The notes under the pieces are model-generated. The model was not told the DNA's origin and did no database searches. It saw nothing but the letters and a program-made list of their open reading frames with translations. From Trichaptum fuscoviolaceum (lineage: Eukaryota > Basidiomycota > Agaricomycetes > Hymenochaetales > Trichaptaceae): 64,000 nt of DNA. Positions 23,279-36,441 of this stretch are shown one piece after another. Every line of letters starts with the position of its first letter. Position 1 is the first letter of the stretch. The stretch is from assembly GCA_910574455.1 (NCBI GenBank), contig CAJSYZ010000003.1, positions 4,091,250 to 4,155,249 on the forward strand, written 5' to 3'. The position numbers and the translations under genes were made by a program.

Positions 23279-25157
23279 ATTCGCTATCGTTTGTTAAGGC
23301 AGTCGAGTCGACGCAGTCTTAAGGTTGAAAGCAAAGTTGGCCTATTGCTATTGCGGATGCAAAGTGACCTCTTGCGTCATTTCGTGGAAGTTGAGGACCC
23401 TGAGTCCTGACCTTCAACGTTTGCTTATGTCAACAACATATTACTACTTCTCAATCCTGAACATTAACTCAAGTTGCCCCTCTATCTCGCGCCAGGAGAA
23501 GCAACTATGTTCTGTTTTCCATTATTGAATGACCGGTCTCGCTGAAAATATCTTACCTTGGTAAAAGTAATCCCAGAAGAACTATTAACGTCGAATATGA
23601 TCACTGTTAGCAACTTCAGCACCCAAAGCTCTGTTCTTGAGCCGTCTTCTAAACCTCTTCGTGCATCGAGGCTAGGTCCTTCATCTATAGGATGCCTTTT
23701 CGACTGTATCAGTCGTCGAAAACTGTTCCTGTGCGTTCTATGTCTTTTATATGCAATTAAATGATCCACTTTCCTTCCATATTTGTGTTTGTACTGTCTC
23801 AAGGTTTCCCATCGACGCGGCTGTCTAGGTATGTTAGCAGTATCTGTGCCTACTGCATCTTCAGCTAGGGTCAACATCGCTCAAGAATACGAAGATTTGA
23901 ACTCGGTCATTTCCCCTTACTTTCGCCCCCCGATTGATATCGGTAGTTGTCGTGCGTCCAGCCATGTCCCCAGGTGCTCAGTCGCAATGGCGCTATGATG
24001 AGACACGATGAAAAAGTATCGCAACTCAGCGTCTCTGCGTTCATGTGCCGAAAGCATCGGATGTGCTGCGTTTCTGCTCGGTTTCAGAACTAACCACGAT
24101 ATGCCATCATTCATGTGTTGAAGAGCCCGCCGATGAGTGCAATCGAATACGCAGAAGAAGTTAGCGCATAATCTTCACGATTGTGATTCACAAAGATCTT
24201 ATTAAGATGCATGAGCGTTGTGCAAGAGGGAGGGGGCGCTCTGTCTATCTTCATGACTGATTCGACTTGTTGCAGCCTGAGTGACAGAAGCCCATAGACA
24301 GTGCCAACGACTTTGCTGGGCCTTTAAGCCTTTGGCAGCAACAATGACACCATCTCTTCCTGAAGACTCCGGAGGCATCGGTATTCAGACCACTTGAAAC
24401 ACTGGGGAAATTAACAGGTGACTGTAGCGCGCTTTGAGCTTCCCGATACTGAGCGAAACTCACAGCGCTGTGGTTCTCGCGGTGTAACATATAACACATT
24501 GAACGAAAGAAGGGTTGCCGCACGATTAGCGCTGCAATGGTCGGTCAAATGCTTGCTCCAACCATCTATGGGTCTCAGTACCGCGGCCCGTTCATCAGCA
24601 AACCCCAGTCTTCTCTTCTTTACGTCGGATCATAGGTACACATGGAGACAATATTGCATAGGCGTCGTCGTCGCATTGGACCCAAGTTCATAGAGTAGAG
24701 TTGCCGGTTGCATAGATCTACGCTTTCCAGACCCATCTCCGCCGAGCACTGCTTCTCGAATTTCCAATAGGAATGTGTCTACGTATGATAAGGTTTCGCT
24801 ATCTTGATGAGCAAAGTTGCGAAATGCTTCCAAGCCGTGAATCCATGATGTGGTCGCAGTACCCTCGATCGGCCATGAGCGGATATCCGTGGCCCTGCAA
24901 TGCCCCTTCACCAAGCAGATAGCCGCTGACTCGGAAGAGCGTCTTTCCTTCGCATCAACTTCGTGTTCTTAATCCGCGGATGCGCAGGACGGCCGAGATC
25001 GGGTAGAAAGGTCAACAAACTAGTCTTTGGGCTGCACTTCGTCCTCAGCCTGCAGACAGTCAAATTCAACCCAAATTGAGACGCAAATATTTCAAAGAGG
25101 GGTTTGGTGAGTATGCTAGTGTCCGTAGAAGTACAGAGATGCGTAACGTGGAATGTA
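23279..25157. other. Long intergenic region without a supported gene
   Basis: About 1.9 kb. Open frames on the minus strand near 23482-23877 and 24630-24914 have plausible amino-acid composition but no recognisable motif and no convincing joined exons. They could be parts of an unrecognised gene or degenerate sequence. Confidence 0.35.
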
Positions 25158-25900
25158 TCAGCGGTCATGTTGTGCCGTGTCCCACCATTTCCGTGCTTCC
25201 GAGTCAGACAATGGTGGAACAAAGTATCGACACCGACTTTGAAAAGCTGGGAGAGTCGCGGATTCATGAGTGAGGATCTAAGATCACACGAAACAGACAC
25301 TTGCCTTCGAAAGATCTCCGACGAATAATCGCCTCGACTGTTAATTCATTGTGAATTTGATTGCGCTGCGCAGATGTACATTTGAAGTGTACAGTTCAGC
25401 AACGAATAGTAGTCATCGCCATCATTCAAATACTCGCCTTCACCTCAGCTTCAAAAGAAGCTCGCCTCAACTCCTTTTTGGCCTCGCTGCTCAGATCGAC
25501 ATTGTCGACCGCACTGCGATTGTTGTCTAAACTCTGGTCAACAACATCAACACAATATTGGATGATCTCCGATCTTCTTTTCCAGTTCGCTAAGAAGCGA
25601 GCGAGCAGATATTTAGCTCTGTGCAAGGTATATCTCCATAAGTATCTCACCAACGAGATCTTGCCAAAAGTATGCACACGCTTCTTCCCCCGGATTGTTC
25701 GAAGACGTGCTTGACGACGTCCTTGCGCGTTCTCGAAATTGAGCAGCTGTCCGATTCAATCGCATTGTTACAGTGTCATCCACTTTACGATACTCCTTCA
25801 TTAATTCTGTAAGACCCGAACACGAACACGAACTTAGCAGCCGAAGAACATGAGGAACCGTGCACAAATTGCACCTTTGAACATCGACAGGTTGTGGCAT
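25158..25900 (-). CDS. MIX23: MIX23 / CCDC58 / Cid2-type mitochondrial protein
   Basis: Four exons (25900-25651, 25589-25444, 25365-25305, 25246-25158) give 181 residues. The family pattern is clear: ELMKEYRKVDDTVTMRLNR, then EEACAYFWQDLVANWKRR, then EIIQYCVDVVDQSLDNN, QIHNELTVEAIIRRRSFEA and FQSRCRYFVPPLSDSEA. MIX23 is a cysteine-containing protein of the mitochondrial intermembrane space that supports protein import, and its S. pombe relative Cid2 was found through caffeine sensitivity. The third intron (25304-25247) begins GCAAGT, a textbook GC donor. Using it is the only way to reach the conserved SRCRYF block. The extreme N-terminus (before about residue 30) is Cys-rich and less certain. 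Confidence 0.88.
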
Positions 25901-27520
25901 GTCGACGGGTCAATGTTGACGCTCCTAGTACCTGATGTTGGGGAGTAGACTGCCTGGCTGCCCAAGGCAGGTCGATATGGGGCCATGATGTGGTGAAGCT
26001 ACAGTTGAGTGTAGTGTCGACCATACGCTGCCGCTGCTGACCAGTGAACGAGTTTGCTTTACAATGCGCCGATCGACGACTTGAATGCCGGACGCCGCCC
26101 CTGCTTTCGCCGAACTCTAAATGCACGTGACTCGGACTCGGAGATACCGGTGTTTAATTCGGCCCGGGAAGTCTTTCACTGGCAGCTCGGATGCAATCTT
26201 CTGCCACTGCAGTGAACCTTGACTGCCTTTTTTGGCAATGCTTGTTACGGTCGTTTCTTTCGACGTGTTCTCTTTTCCAAGTCTTTTCACATCTCTTTAA
26301 TTATTCTTAGGAACAAGCTCGGCTAGAAACTATAAGGGATCGTTGAATCTAGAACTGCGCTGCAATCTCTCGTTTCAAGAGCCACAACATAAACAATTCA
26401 GGAGGTTGTATATCACTAGCCGGCCGGGCTGGAGTCTGGTCTGTCGATGCTCTCCGATCTAGTATAACAGGTTCCAACGGGATCCCAGTCTCATACATCG
26501 CAAGCGTAAAAGAACAGCAATATAAGGGTCGACGCCGACAAAGGCCTGAATCTGTCAAGATCCGGTTTCGTAAAGGGGGGGGGGCGTACGCTAGTGAAGG
26601 TAGAAAGAACGTTGCAAATTTCCTCCGATGTCAATTGAATCGGAACGAGGCTATGGCGGCCCGTCGATCATTAACTCAGACGGGACACGCTACTACAAAC
26701 TCTACTAAGGCTTCGCACGAACAGTGCTCTACTCGTCTTCAAGAATCTGACGATGGCTCAAGCATCGAATATGCCATTAGAACTCCCTAGACTCTGCCAA
26801 CAGTGGCGACGTCTCTAAATATCAATATCAGCAAAGCATTAGCAAGAAGCAAACCATAAGTATTTCCGAGAATACCCTCGAGTTAGACCCGGGTGACCAT
26901 GCGCACGCTTAGCAGCGGAGATTCTCTTGTTCTATTGACACCCCTAGGAGACCTATTCAGCAAATGGCTGCATCAGATTTTGTCTCTGTGCAAGATCTGC
27001 CGAGAAGAGATAAATTGGGATGTCGCCTACATGCTAGCGCGTGCGTAAGAATGAGGAGCGTCGGCGACCGGATTTCCATCGCAAGCGGGGAGAAAAAGTA
27101 AAATTATATGCGGGGATAATCCTATACATGTACATGTCGTAATGTCATATGCGTAAACCGAGCCTATGAAAAGAAGAAACCATTGCCTTTGAAGATGCGA
27201 ATGATGGATGTAAGGGGGACGGGGAACTGGAAAGCAAGTATAATGTAGGTAAGGGGGATTCGAGATTGAGCATTAAGTGCGTAGAGAGCATATGTACTGA
27301 GTAATAAATACGAGAGCGGTGCTTGACATAACAAGAACATAGCAAAACGAGTTGAGAGCAAGACGAAGTTTTGATACAGCCAGTGACACAGAGGAATTAA
27401 TGAACCTGGATATATATAACATAACCCAAAGTTATAGCCCACAGACACAGCATCGAAAGAAAGAAAGAAGAAGGGGATGAAATGGGTAAGTCAGCGTTGC
27501 CAATCAACAGCTTGGGCTTT
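25901..27520. other. Intergenic region, no supported gene
   Basis: About 1.6 kb between the MIX23 start and the zinc-finger stop, both on the minus strand. It must hold the MIX23 promoter and the zinc-finger 3' UTR. A run of nine G lies near 26576-26585. No coding exon was convincing. Confidence 0.35.
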
Positions 27521-29567
27521 TTATCTTCTGCTCCCATCGTCTACCTCATCGGGTTTGGCGACCCAGGGTGCGAGTGTTTCGAAGTGAGAGTTAGCATGAT
27601 AGGAGTCGGTCGTTCTATGACGCTTGCGAGGTCCCAGAGGCTTGTACCCGTGGACCTCGACCATGTGCTTGTGTCGACGAGCTGGATCACTGAACTTTAT
27701 GTCGCAGTCATCATTTTTGCATGGATGGGGTTTTTCTCCGGTGCTAATGCGTAGTTGGTGTGAGAAGGGCTAGCGACGAAGGCAGGGAGGCAGCTTACTG
27801 TCTGTTCACATGAATATTCAGAGAAACGCGCTGTGGGAAGGCTTTGCTGCAGTAAGGGCATATATGATCCCTGTGATGGTAAAAGTCAGTATCCTGCGGC
27901 GTTGGAAGAAGTAATGAGGCGGGCTACGTACTTGAACTGTAGATGGCGCGTCTCAACGTGCCTCTTGACGAGATGCCGTTTTGCAGTATATCCACAGAAG
28001 TCTGTCTCCGAGCCGCTGTCGCCGACACGCCAAACACATCTGAACTCCGTCTGGTCATTGGGCCCGTGTATCATGTGTGCGTGGTCTTTCCATGCATTCT
28101 TGTTGCGGGGCACCACTGGAGCCTGAGGCACCGGAAGCCTCGAGTAAGAACCTGAATGGGGAGTACTGTGCAAGGAATGAGAGTGCACATTAGGGGAACC
28201 TCCAAAGGATGCAGAGTCTCCATAGTCATATTCATCAGTCGAGTCATGACCGTGTGGACTCAGCCTCTTGAGAATGTTGGAAGGGCTCTGCTCTTGTGTC
28301 CCCCAGTACACCGGGCCTTGTATCCGGCTCGTGACGCTAGGTAAGACTGGGGCATGGAGGCTAACGCGAGGCCGTATAGGGGGTAATATGGGGGGCGGGC
28401 TGGGCGGTACCGAGGACGCCGTTAGCGACGGGGAATGCGACGAAGATCGATTGTAAGGATTGCGGTTCAGCCTGGCGCAAACCAATCAGTTTGCGCATAC
28501 AACCGGACTATCAAGATTGGGATACGTACCCACTAGAACTATAGCGCGCTAATGAAGATGATCCCGGACCAAGTGACTGGGGTGCAGAGTCTGCTCGCCA
28601 CAAGCCTATCCGGATGTTCCGATCATCTGTACTCGGGGCAGACTGGTTAGGGTATAGACGCAGATCCAATGACGAGTTTGCGTTCGGGAAAGATGATGGC
28701 TTCCAGTTTGGTCTAAACAGCTCGAATATGTTAGACAATGTTCAGGGCGCTTCATGAGCGCACTCACGGTGGGTAGGTTTTGTGGGGTAGAGGCTCGAGG
28801 CGGGCGTTGGGCGCAACCCTGGGGCTTGGACTACCACTAGACGTGCTATCGTCAATGATATTCCGTCCTCCAGGAAAGTTGGGATTGCGCCTCTCAGTAT
28901 CTGATGAGTCAGTATATGAGCGGGGAGACCCTGCATCCACAGCTTCCGGCGAGGAAGTAATGTATGCGCCATTCCTACACTTCTAGTCAGATCTCAGTAG
29001 TTCTATAGTGCAGGGGAATTGAGTGTGGTCTACCTAGTAGATGGTCGACTGGGGAATTGAGAGAGCTCGCCGCTGGGAGAATGGAAAGAAGAAACCGTGT
29101 GAGTAAATCAACAAATGGTAGTTTACAGCGGAGTTCATACTCGGACTGCGTCAACTCATCGATCTCCGACAACACGGGTGACGGATATGAGTGGTCTACT
29201 GTGTCTTCAATGAGCCGAACATCCTGATCATCGCCGATGAGGGTAGGCGAAATATCATCACTTCGACATATTAAATAACGAATTGAGGTGGAGAATGGAT
29301 TGATCTTACTCTTCGCCTATGCTCTCGTTGTCCCACTGAACGCGAGAGGTCAAAACTGGTGCCCCCGGTTTCCGCCCAGCTTTGTCGTTAAAGTAATGTG
29401 TATATCTGCGTCTGTACAATGAATGTAAAAGTTAACATCAAGCGAAGAGCGTGCGGTGAAGAGCTATCGCACGTTGTGCACTCGCGAAGAGACCGCTGGT
29501 GGGCCACCTCCGTCCGTAAGCGGGTAAGGTTTCCATCTGCAGAGGCGATGGAGAGTGATGAAGCCAT
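27521..29567 (-). CDS. C2H2 zinc-finger transcription regulator
   Basis: Nine exons can be traced: 29567-29473, 29411-29310, 29260-29127, 29072-29034, 28974-28768, 28712-28530, 28471-27932, 27870-27799 and 27743-27521, about 530 residues. The N-terminal 400 residues are Ser/Pro/Asp-rich. The C-terminus has an atypical finger (CVWRVGDSGSETDFCGYTAK, then HLVKRHVETRH) and two classical fingers, CPYCSKAFPQRVSLNIHVNRH and HPCKNDDCDIKFSDPARRHK with HMVEVH, joined by TGEKP. The linker and the Cys/His spacing indicate sequence-specific DNA binding in the nucleus. Exons 1-4 are mutually in phase and exons 5-9 are mutually in phase, but the 4/5 junction is one base out with canonical sites. The target genes are unknown. 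Confidence 0.8.
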
Positions 29568-32500
29568 TGCGAAAGAGGGGATTAGAATGTCGAGTCGTAC
29601 TGAACGAAGCGCCCAGGACTGCCAATCGCGCGGGCTTATTTTATAGCAAGGATGAGCTCACAGCCGCGAAGTGGACACGGGCTGTTAATTTAAGGGGTCG
29701 ATTAGGTGGCGGAGCAGCCAGTGATTAGATATCTGGGAATGGTACTGTAGACCCGTGAATTCGGCTATTTGTTCTGTCTAGATTTGGGGAAACGGCTGTG
29801 TTTATAGCGTATAGCGGTCTTCGGAGGAGAGATCAAGGAGGGCGGAAACACTCCCGACGTGCCCACCTAGCCGTGCCCGTCGTTGGAGTCCACACAAGAA
29901 GCTGGATGAGAGCAGAAAAGGCAAATGCAAAGTGTCCGTCGTATGGTTACTTTTACTTATGGTCTGAAAACGTCGTGCCGAGTTGGTAATAATGTGCCTC
30001 CGGTAAATGAGAATCTAGTGCCGGATAATCGGTTCAGAGGTGGGTCCGTATTTGCTGGGTAATCACCAGAGATCTCAATGGAGGATTTCGACAGCTGATG
30101 TCCTCGGGAATGATTAGTGTGAATTTATTGGATTCGAGGTGTTTACGTCGCTAGTTCAGCATGTGAACCACCGTAAATAGTTATCCTGGGGTGCGACCTA
30201 GAGAGATACTCACCAGTGAGATATTCCTCAGCTGATCATAGATTGTCAAGTCCTGAGACGGTCTCCAAGAGCTATCCAGACGCTATAGTCTTCTTTTCTG
30301 ATTTCTAGCTCGATTTTGGCGTGTTTTGGGCGCGCACAGACGCGCGTTGCTAAGAGAGGTACTGGAGGTGTTGTAAGTCTTTCTCTAGAGCTTGGCCGAT
30401 GACGCGGTCGGGTGTAGAGGTGCTGGTGGGTGTGCTTAGCCTACCTGGCCATAATCTATGCCAGCGTGGGGGTCCTGACCCAAGGGAGAAAGGTGACCGA
30501 GGCCACCATCCGAGCAACCCGAGCCTCCGTCCAATGGCCGGAATAGGCAATGCAAGGGAAGCTAAAGAGGAGACCCGAATAGGCACATACTGGCGCTTAA
30601 CCTTGTTTGCCGTCGTTCGGCATACAAACCTTCTCTCATTCGATCCATGACAATGTCTACTTTCGAGTTATTCTATATCAGCCAAGTCATTTGTGATACT
30701 CTTCAGAAATAAACCTCGAAAATAGAGTTCAAAGTAAGCTTTTGCAGATAGAATTTCTTTGGCGTGCAGTAGATTTTTAGAATATTGTTCCCAATCGCGT
30801 TCGCAACATTTGCGAGCAGACTGCATAGCAGAGGGGGCGATCAGTGTGATGACCGCCTATCACAGTTACGCATTGGGTGGAAATGTGCAAGAAGCTTGCC
30901 ATCGGCAGAACGCCTCGCTGTCTGGGAACAACGTAAGCGATCTACCGTCGCGAATTGCAGTGATCTGTGACCATATTCAGCGAGCCCGATTCCGAAGAAG
31001 CCAACAATAACAGCATCATAGGCGCTCATCGTCATGCGAATATGTGCCGCACATCATTTGGGTTAACATTGATGAAGTTGTGCATCCTATCAATATCATG
31101 ATCAGCTGTGTCAGCGTCCGATAATTTCGTCTCGAACCTAATGTGTATACGGATATAGCACATAGATCGTTTGCTGGAAGCGTCTCGGAGTCTCCCTGCT
31201 GGTTCACACCTTGCTCTTGTTCTCGTCATGAATGTGCACCCATACAGAATATTCAAAGTTTTTACAAAAGATTGTATCTTCCCGCGCGCCGACGGGTGTG
31301 TGAGGTCGTAGCTTCGGTACCTAATAATTGAATTGTTAGCGTTGTAGATGGTAGTTGAAGTCGTTAAGCAGAACAAGGGCTTCCATACTAAGCTTAAGAG
31401 CCCTGACTAGTCGAGTTACTCAAGGGGCTCCCGAGTAAGTAAGGGAGGCACTGGCAACGCGCCTACTTTGTTGACATGATCTTGCTGATCGTATGTATTT
31501 CGCTTAGCTCAATGCTGAGCCCTTGTAATAATTGGTGCGAAAGATGGTCAATCCTGTAACACGAGCTGGATCTCTGCTACTAGCAGTAATAGATCGGGGC
31601 ACTGCAACCGACAACAGTTCCATGAGGCAAGTTGCCGATTCGCCTTTCGTAGTTTAAGGAAGATACGTATAAGGCGAATCGCGCGAAACACGCGCCGACC
31701 AGTGTACCTGCACGTCCAGAGGAGACAATTACGAAGGAGTCAGCGCAAGTCATTGCGAACACGTTGTGGGGATATTATGCAGCTTATCTGATTTTCTGGA
31801 AGCGCGCATGCAGACAGACCCTGGTCCCAGTTCACGATTTTGTTGCAGGTAGCCGGCGGGCCTAAGGCATTTCTCCGATCTCGACTTCTTCACTTTCATT
31901 CCGAGCCGAGGCCCTATCCGAACCTACGCATTGAGCTAGCGTCAATATGACACATTGTCCCTGAGTTAGGTGCACTTCGCGCATTGAATCAGTGCTATTC
32001 CTGCACCTTCGAGCATTGCATATGAGGTTGGCAGCCAAGCCATACATTTCGCAAAAGAAATTACGCCCTAACCCTTCAGCGCATGCATTGTTAAGTGTAA
32101 ACATGTAACTGACTTTGGAAAAGGGCGTGACACGCCCAAACATGAAGATTGTATGTGAGAGTCTGCATCACACTAACATCTAGCAGGTGAGCTTCATTAA
32201 TAGAGTCCTGGTGGCTTCCGGCTTATTAGATTGATTACCGTTCAGCATGATCGGCTTGCGATGCGGAAAAAAACGATCTGCAAGCAATGAGAATGTCAAT
32301 AATTTCTTTGATTGGGGCTAGGGAGAAACTAAGCACACAATCAACAGTCAGAAAACGCCACGGGATGAATGCCTTGTGTGAAATATGTTCTTCCATAACT
32401 ATTCCACGATAGAGATGGCTACACCTACAAAACGTCCGTTAGCTCTGGCTGGTCCAGCGCTAAATGAAGACGCTCGTATGGAGACGTAAATAATTGATTA

Positions 32501-33293
32501 CCCGCAGGGAGTTCGGAAAGTCATGTAGGGTGGACACGGGCAATGTTTATAGACCGGACTTGCCAGTCGAGGGTCGGAATATGCGAGCGGGCATTGGATG
32601 TCAGGCCGAGATAGCCAGCATTGCGTCCATAACGCGTAACGAGCATAGTACATATTTGCCCACCATTCCCCAACCATTCCGAGATGAAGACAATTTGTAG
32701 AGTGCGGCAAACAGCGGTTCGCAGTCGATATTGTTTTGAGCCCCTTGCAGCTCTGGTGACCACGAAGTAACGCACAAGTCGTGCTCGGAAACAAACTCCA
32801 CTCGACTTGTGGGACTACCAATTGTCCGCGCGCAAGGGAAGGGCTGATGCTCGAAGAAACGTCCGTTAAGTTGACAATGATCCAGCTCCGTCCGAGGTCC
32901 CCGTCACCTCGGATATTGCTGTCTCCTCCGATCCGCTGGTTGGCAACGGTGGAGGCAATGATGGTTTGATGGTTTGCCGGTCAGTATGAATGAAATACGG
33001 CCTCTAAATGTTAGCCGGACACTTGTGCGGTTTTGATGAGGGATTGAATCGTCCTGGCTTCTCAGCATCTGGAAATCCACAAGTTTATCAGCGGGAGAAC
33101 TGCTGCGTGATACGTACAAAGTGAAATACAACAATTCGATGTTCGAGTGCACATGATTTAGTACAGTGTACATATGAATGAAGAGAATGTTTAAGACTGG
33201 GATCCGGAGCATCACTGTCAGTCCATGAGCTCAAGGCATTGACAAATTAATACTTACTTAGTCCATAAATGAAAAGCGATGTGAGAAGAGTCT
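29568..33293. other. Gene-poor region, 3.7 kb
   Basis: It begins with the zinc-finger promoter. A GC-rich patch near 30395-30560 is open on both strands but has no family likeness. Around 32500-32820 a minus-strand frame has a coding-like look but is interrupted in other frames. I could not assemble a gene. Degenerate coding sequence is possible. Confidence 0.3.
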
Positions 33294-34033
33294 TCAAAAG
33301 TCCTCATTAAAAATGTCCGTCCCTTTACGAGCCTCTGAAGTATGGTCGTCAATTTGCATAACAATGTGGTCGGCCGAGTCCGATGCAACATTAATTTGCT
33401 CGTGGAGGATGGTATGAGCCAAAGAATTAAGATGGGGAGTGGATAATTTCTTCAGAGGCTTGATAGGCCGACTTGGGCTTGGTGTCATTACGAAGGTAAC
33501 AGAATCATCATCTGACTCCATTCCAGCATCCCCATCAGCATCCAACCCCGACAACTCCTCCTCTAGTTCCGCGCGACCGCGCTTTTTCGGAGACGGAGAT
33601 GGTGAAGTCGGAGCGGACGCTGGGGAAGAGAACACGTCCAGTAGCGTGTCGTTTACAGAGCGAAAGATAGTAAGTGTATCAGAGACGCCTGCTTTAGCAC
33701 GTGGTTTCTCTGGGGAGGGGAAGGGAGTAGGTGGGACAGAGCCGAGTTTGTGCGTGGCGTAGCCTTCGGTAACAGCTGTTCCTGGCGTAAGCCTACTACT
33801 AGCAGAGGAGAAGATCTAGCACGCGCACTCTTTCTTACACGTGAACCAATGTTTTGCAACCTGGCGGTAAGATCGTCTGAGACGCTACAAACGCGTCCGC
33901 ATTTCCGTCAGACTTGCTCGACTGATGTTGACTGTAGCGCTCACTAGTTATTGTAGGGCGCTCTCGACGCTACGAAGACATTCCTGTCTTCCTCTGTCAA
34001 GAGACGTTTAGTGGGTGTCGCGGGGAGTTCCAT
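33294..34033 (-). CDS. Spd1/Dif1/Hug1-like ribonucleotide reductase regulator
   Basis: Three exons (34033-33945, 33884-33829, 33775-33294) give 208 residues. The conserved core spans the two introns and reads DLTARLQNIGSRVRKTVTEG then YATHK, which matches the short motif shared by S. pombe Spd1 and yeast Dif1/Hug1. The N-terminus MELPATPTKRLLTEEDRN and the patch ASRAPYNN also fit small, disordered cell-cycle regulators with TP sites. Members of this family restrain ribonucleotide reductase by binding or by moving its small subunit to the nucleus, and are destroyed in S phase or after DNA damage. The tail is acidic and Ser/Pro-rich (SPSPSPKKRGR, then an acidic run). The assignment rests on one short motif, and another small cell-cycle inhibitor family is possible. 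Confidence 0.6.
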
Positions 34034-36441
34034 GGTCGCGCTCGCAGCTACAGAGTAGGCGAGTAGTGCATTGGCCTAAGAGTCTGACGCGTTGAGGTCT
34101 GAGACGGGTTCAAACGAGCGGGTAGCGGAGTTTGAAAGCGCGTTCACTGAGTTCAAGTTCAAGTTACCTCAGGCTGCCAGCGGGTATGTAGTATCAAATC
34201 AATCGCACACCAACACCATCCGACTCAGACTGGAATTTTGTACTGAAAACATCGTCTATCACTGGCAAGGAATAGCGAACATTGCTCCGCGCTTGTTTTC
34301 TCTTGTTCAGGCACCCATGCCAATACTGTAAACTTCAAGTTGAAGTCCCGCGAAGTCGAGCGATTGCAACATGTACGAAAATTATGCTCGAAAGATCTTG
34401 AAGAATTTTCTTGGTACAAGCATCTCATATCTTCGAGCTGAGGCTTGTTTGTGTCAAGAGCGCAATCTTCCTGACAATCCTATCGTTCTAGTCATACAAA
34501 AGGTATGTGGTTGTCTTCTTATCCAAATACGTGTTGAGGATGCTAACCCTTGATCTTCTTTCGTCACGCAATAGTGGGAGTCGATGCCAGAAGTCTCATC
34601 AAGAAGTGGTCGTAGACAAAGAACTTGTATGTGCCACTCCAAAGTCATGCGAGTTTACTTCAAGAAGGTATGGAGTATGTATATGTTTTTCTCCCTCTTA
34701 ATTCCCTAAGGCTTAATTTTTGCTACTAACCAGCCCTATGTGACTTGCAGGCTAAACACACGGTATAAGTTACTCTGAATGCTTACTCCGATCCAAGCAG
34801 AATCACGGAATTCTCTGATTGCATATACGTCACGCGGGTTTCTAATTTCAGCGATTCACGATCGGCTCTCTCTCTGGGCTCCGAATTTCCCCTTTGCTAG
34901 TTGTCCTTCTCCACATCCCTCGTATGGTATATCCGGGAGCCTACTGAATAGACACGGAGATGACGGAGATGATCTCGACTTGGGGTCATTTTGAAGTAAG
35001 GCCAGGCGCTTCGTGCAACATCTGCTAAAAGAAGATGATTCCTCCTCTTAGCCGCCAGATATCTTTTAGGAGCAAGTCAGGGCCTATATCTGTGATGACT
35101 TACTGTCTGAAAAGGTATTAGGCTCGAGGACGACAGCTTGTGGTCTCAGCAGTGCTGCCAGTGAATGATATGACTCAAATCTCTGAAAATACCTCCCATC
35201 TGCGCCCACTAATGCATATCAAGATCAGACAGCGCGCACTTTCCATGATTTACTTTCTTTGTCTCTGACTTCTCCTGCACCGGTGCGGAGGTGTGGGTAG
35301 ATCTGCTTCCCGGTGAAGCAATTCATATACTAGCTCTCTTGTCGTTATCAGGGAAGAAATATTGAATCCTTGTTTTTTGCCAGTTCCCACTATCACAGAC
35401 TTCGATTTGATGCACAACGTAGGCACCTTTGATGATTTGAGCAAATTTATACGCCGTGCACTCAGGCGCTGGGATATTGAGAATCCAGGATGGAGTCGGG
35501 GAGCCGTAAAGTCCGACTTGTATCAATCAATAATATCAGCCAGTGGCATATCAACGTTCGAAGACCAAGTATGTACATGAAGCGAGTAAACCCACGATAG
35601 ACGGTCTGCGTTTAAGGCGCACGCTCACACAGCAAATTTCTAGAGTCATCTGAGGAGTCATCTGAGCAACAACCGTCCTTTCCGATACAGAAACTGACCA
35701 CTAGTAGTGGCTTGTCGTAAAGAAGAGTCTGCATGCAGGGACTTTCGATGAAAGTTGCGCGTTCAACACCATTCTCAGTAAATCGGCGTCGGGACCAAGC
35801 CAATGCTACTGATGCAGTACAAAATGGTGCACCTCTTGATTTTCTGCGGTGATAACTGTAGCTTGTCCAACTCTACCCCGACTCGAGTGTCGGCCCGATG
35901 ATGCCTCCGGTTACTCCGTCTAAACTTGAAGACTATATTTGGACTGCATATCGCCATTTGAGGAATGCGCAAATCTCGGGGACAGCCAGCACTTCTTCGG
36001 CGCCAAATCAAAGTTGCAGTGTATCCCTAGAATATGTCGATTTCACTGAAGGCAGTGATATCTGGATTTCTGGGGCAATGACGGTCATATGATAACATGC
36101 ATAGAGTGATTTGGACATTGCCGATAAACCAACGACTCGTCGAAGGGCGCCAATCGTGATTGACTCACACTTTCATGCTGAATGTACGCGTATGCTTCCT
36201 TGGTTCCGGGATCGGTCGCACTGCCCTGGGGTTTGAAGCACGATGTTTATGCATGGCAATACGAAGTCCGCGGCACTGAATTCAGACTCCGCGAGTCATG
36301 ACTCCAAACCGAGGAAGTTGATAGATACTCTGACAGAGTGAGGATGAAATACGGATACAGATGATCAATGATAGGGTGAAACAGGGAAGGAGAAGGTTTG
36401 ATATCTCTGAAAGGATCCCATAGTTTAGATTCCAAGGAACC
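34034..36441. other. Region without a supported gene
   Basis: About 2.4 kb. On the plus strand, frames at 34371-34503 and 34576-34668 can be joined by a GTATGT...AATAG intron (34504-34575) into a short unrecognised protein, and another frame at 35400-35580 looks coding-like (KFIRRALRRWDIENPGWSRG). None has a known motif. Treat them as unproven. Confidence 0.3.

Noticed and set aside
30841..31035. Minus-strand MSAYDAVIVG, like a Rossmann dinucleotide-binding start
   Set aside because: The glycine pattern is incomplete and no continuing exon could be joined. It is too short to call.
32498..32821. Overlapping minus-strand frames with coding-like composition
   Set aside because: Several frames compete, none has a family motif, and no splice model gave a longer protein.
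34060..34130. tRNA-like stretch with GGGTTCAAAC
   Set aside because: It looks like a B-box, but the T-stem does not pair, and no A-box or acceptor stem fits. No tRNA is supported.
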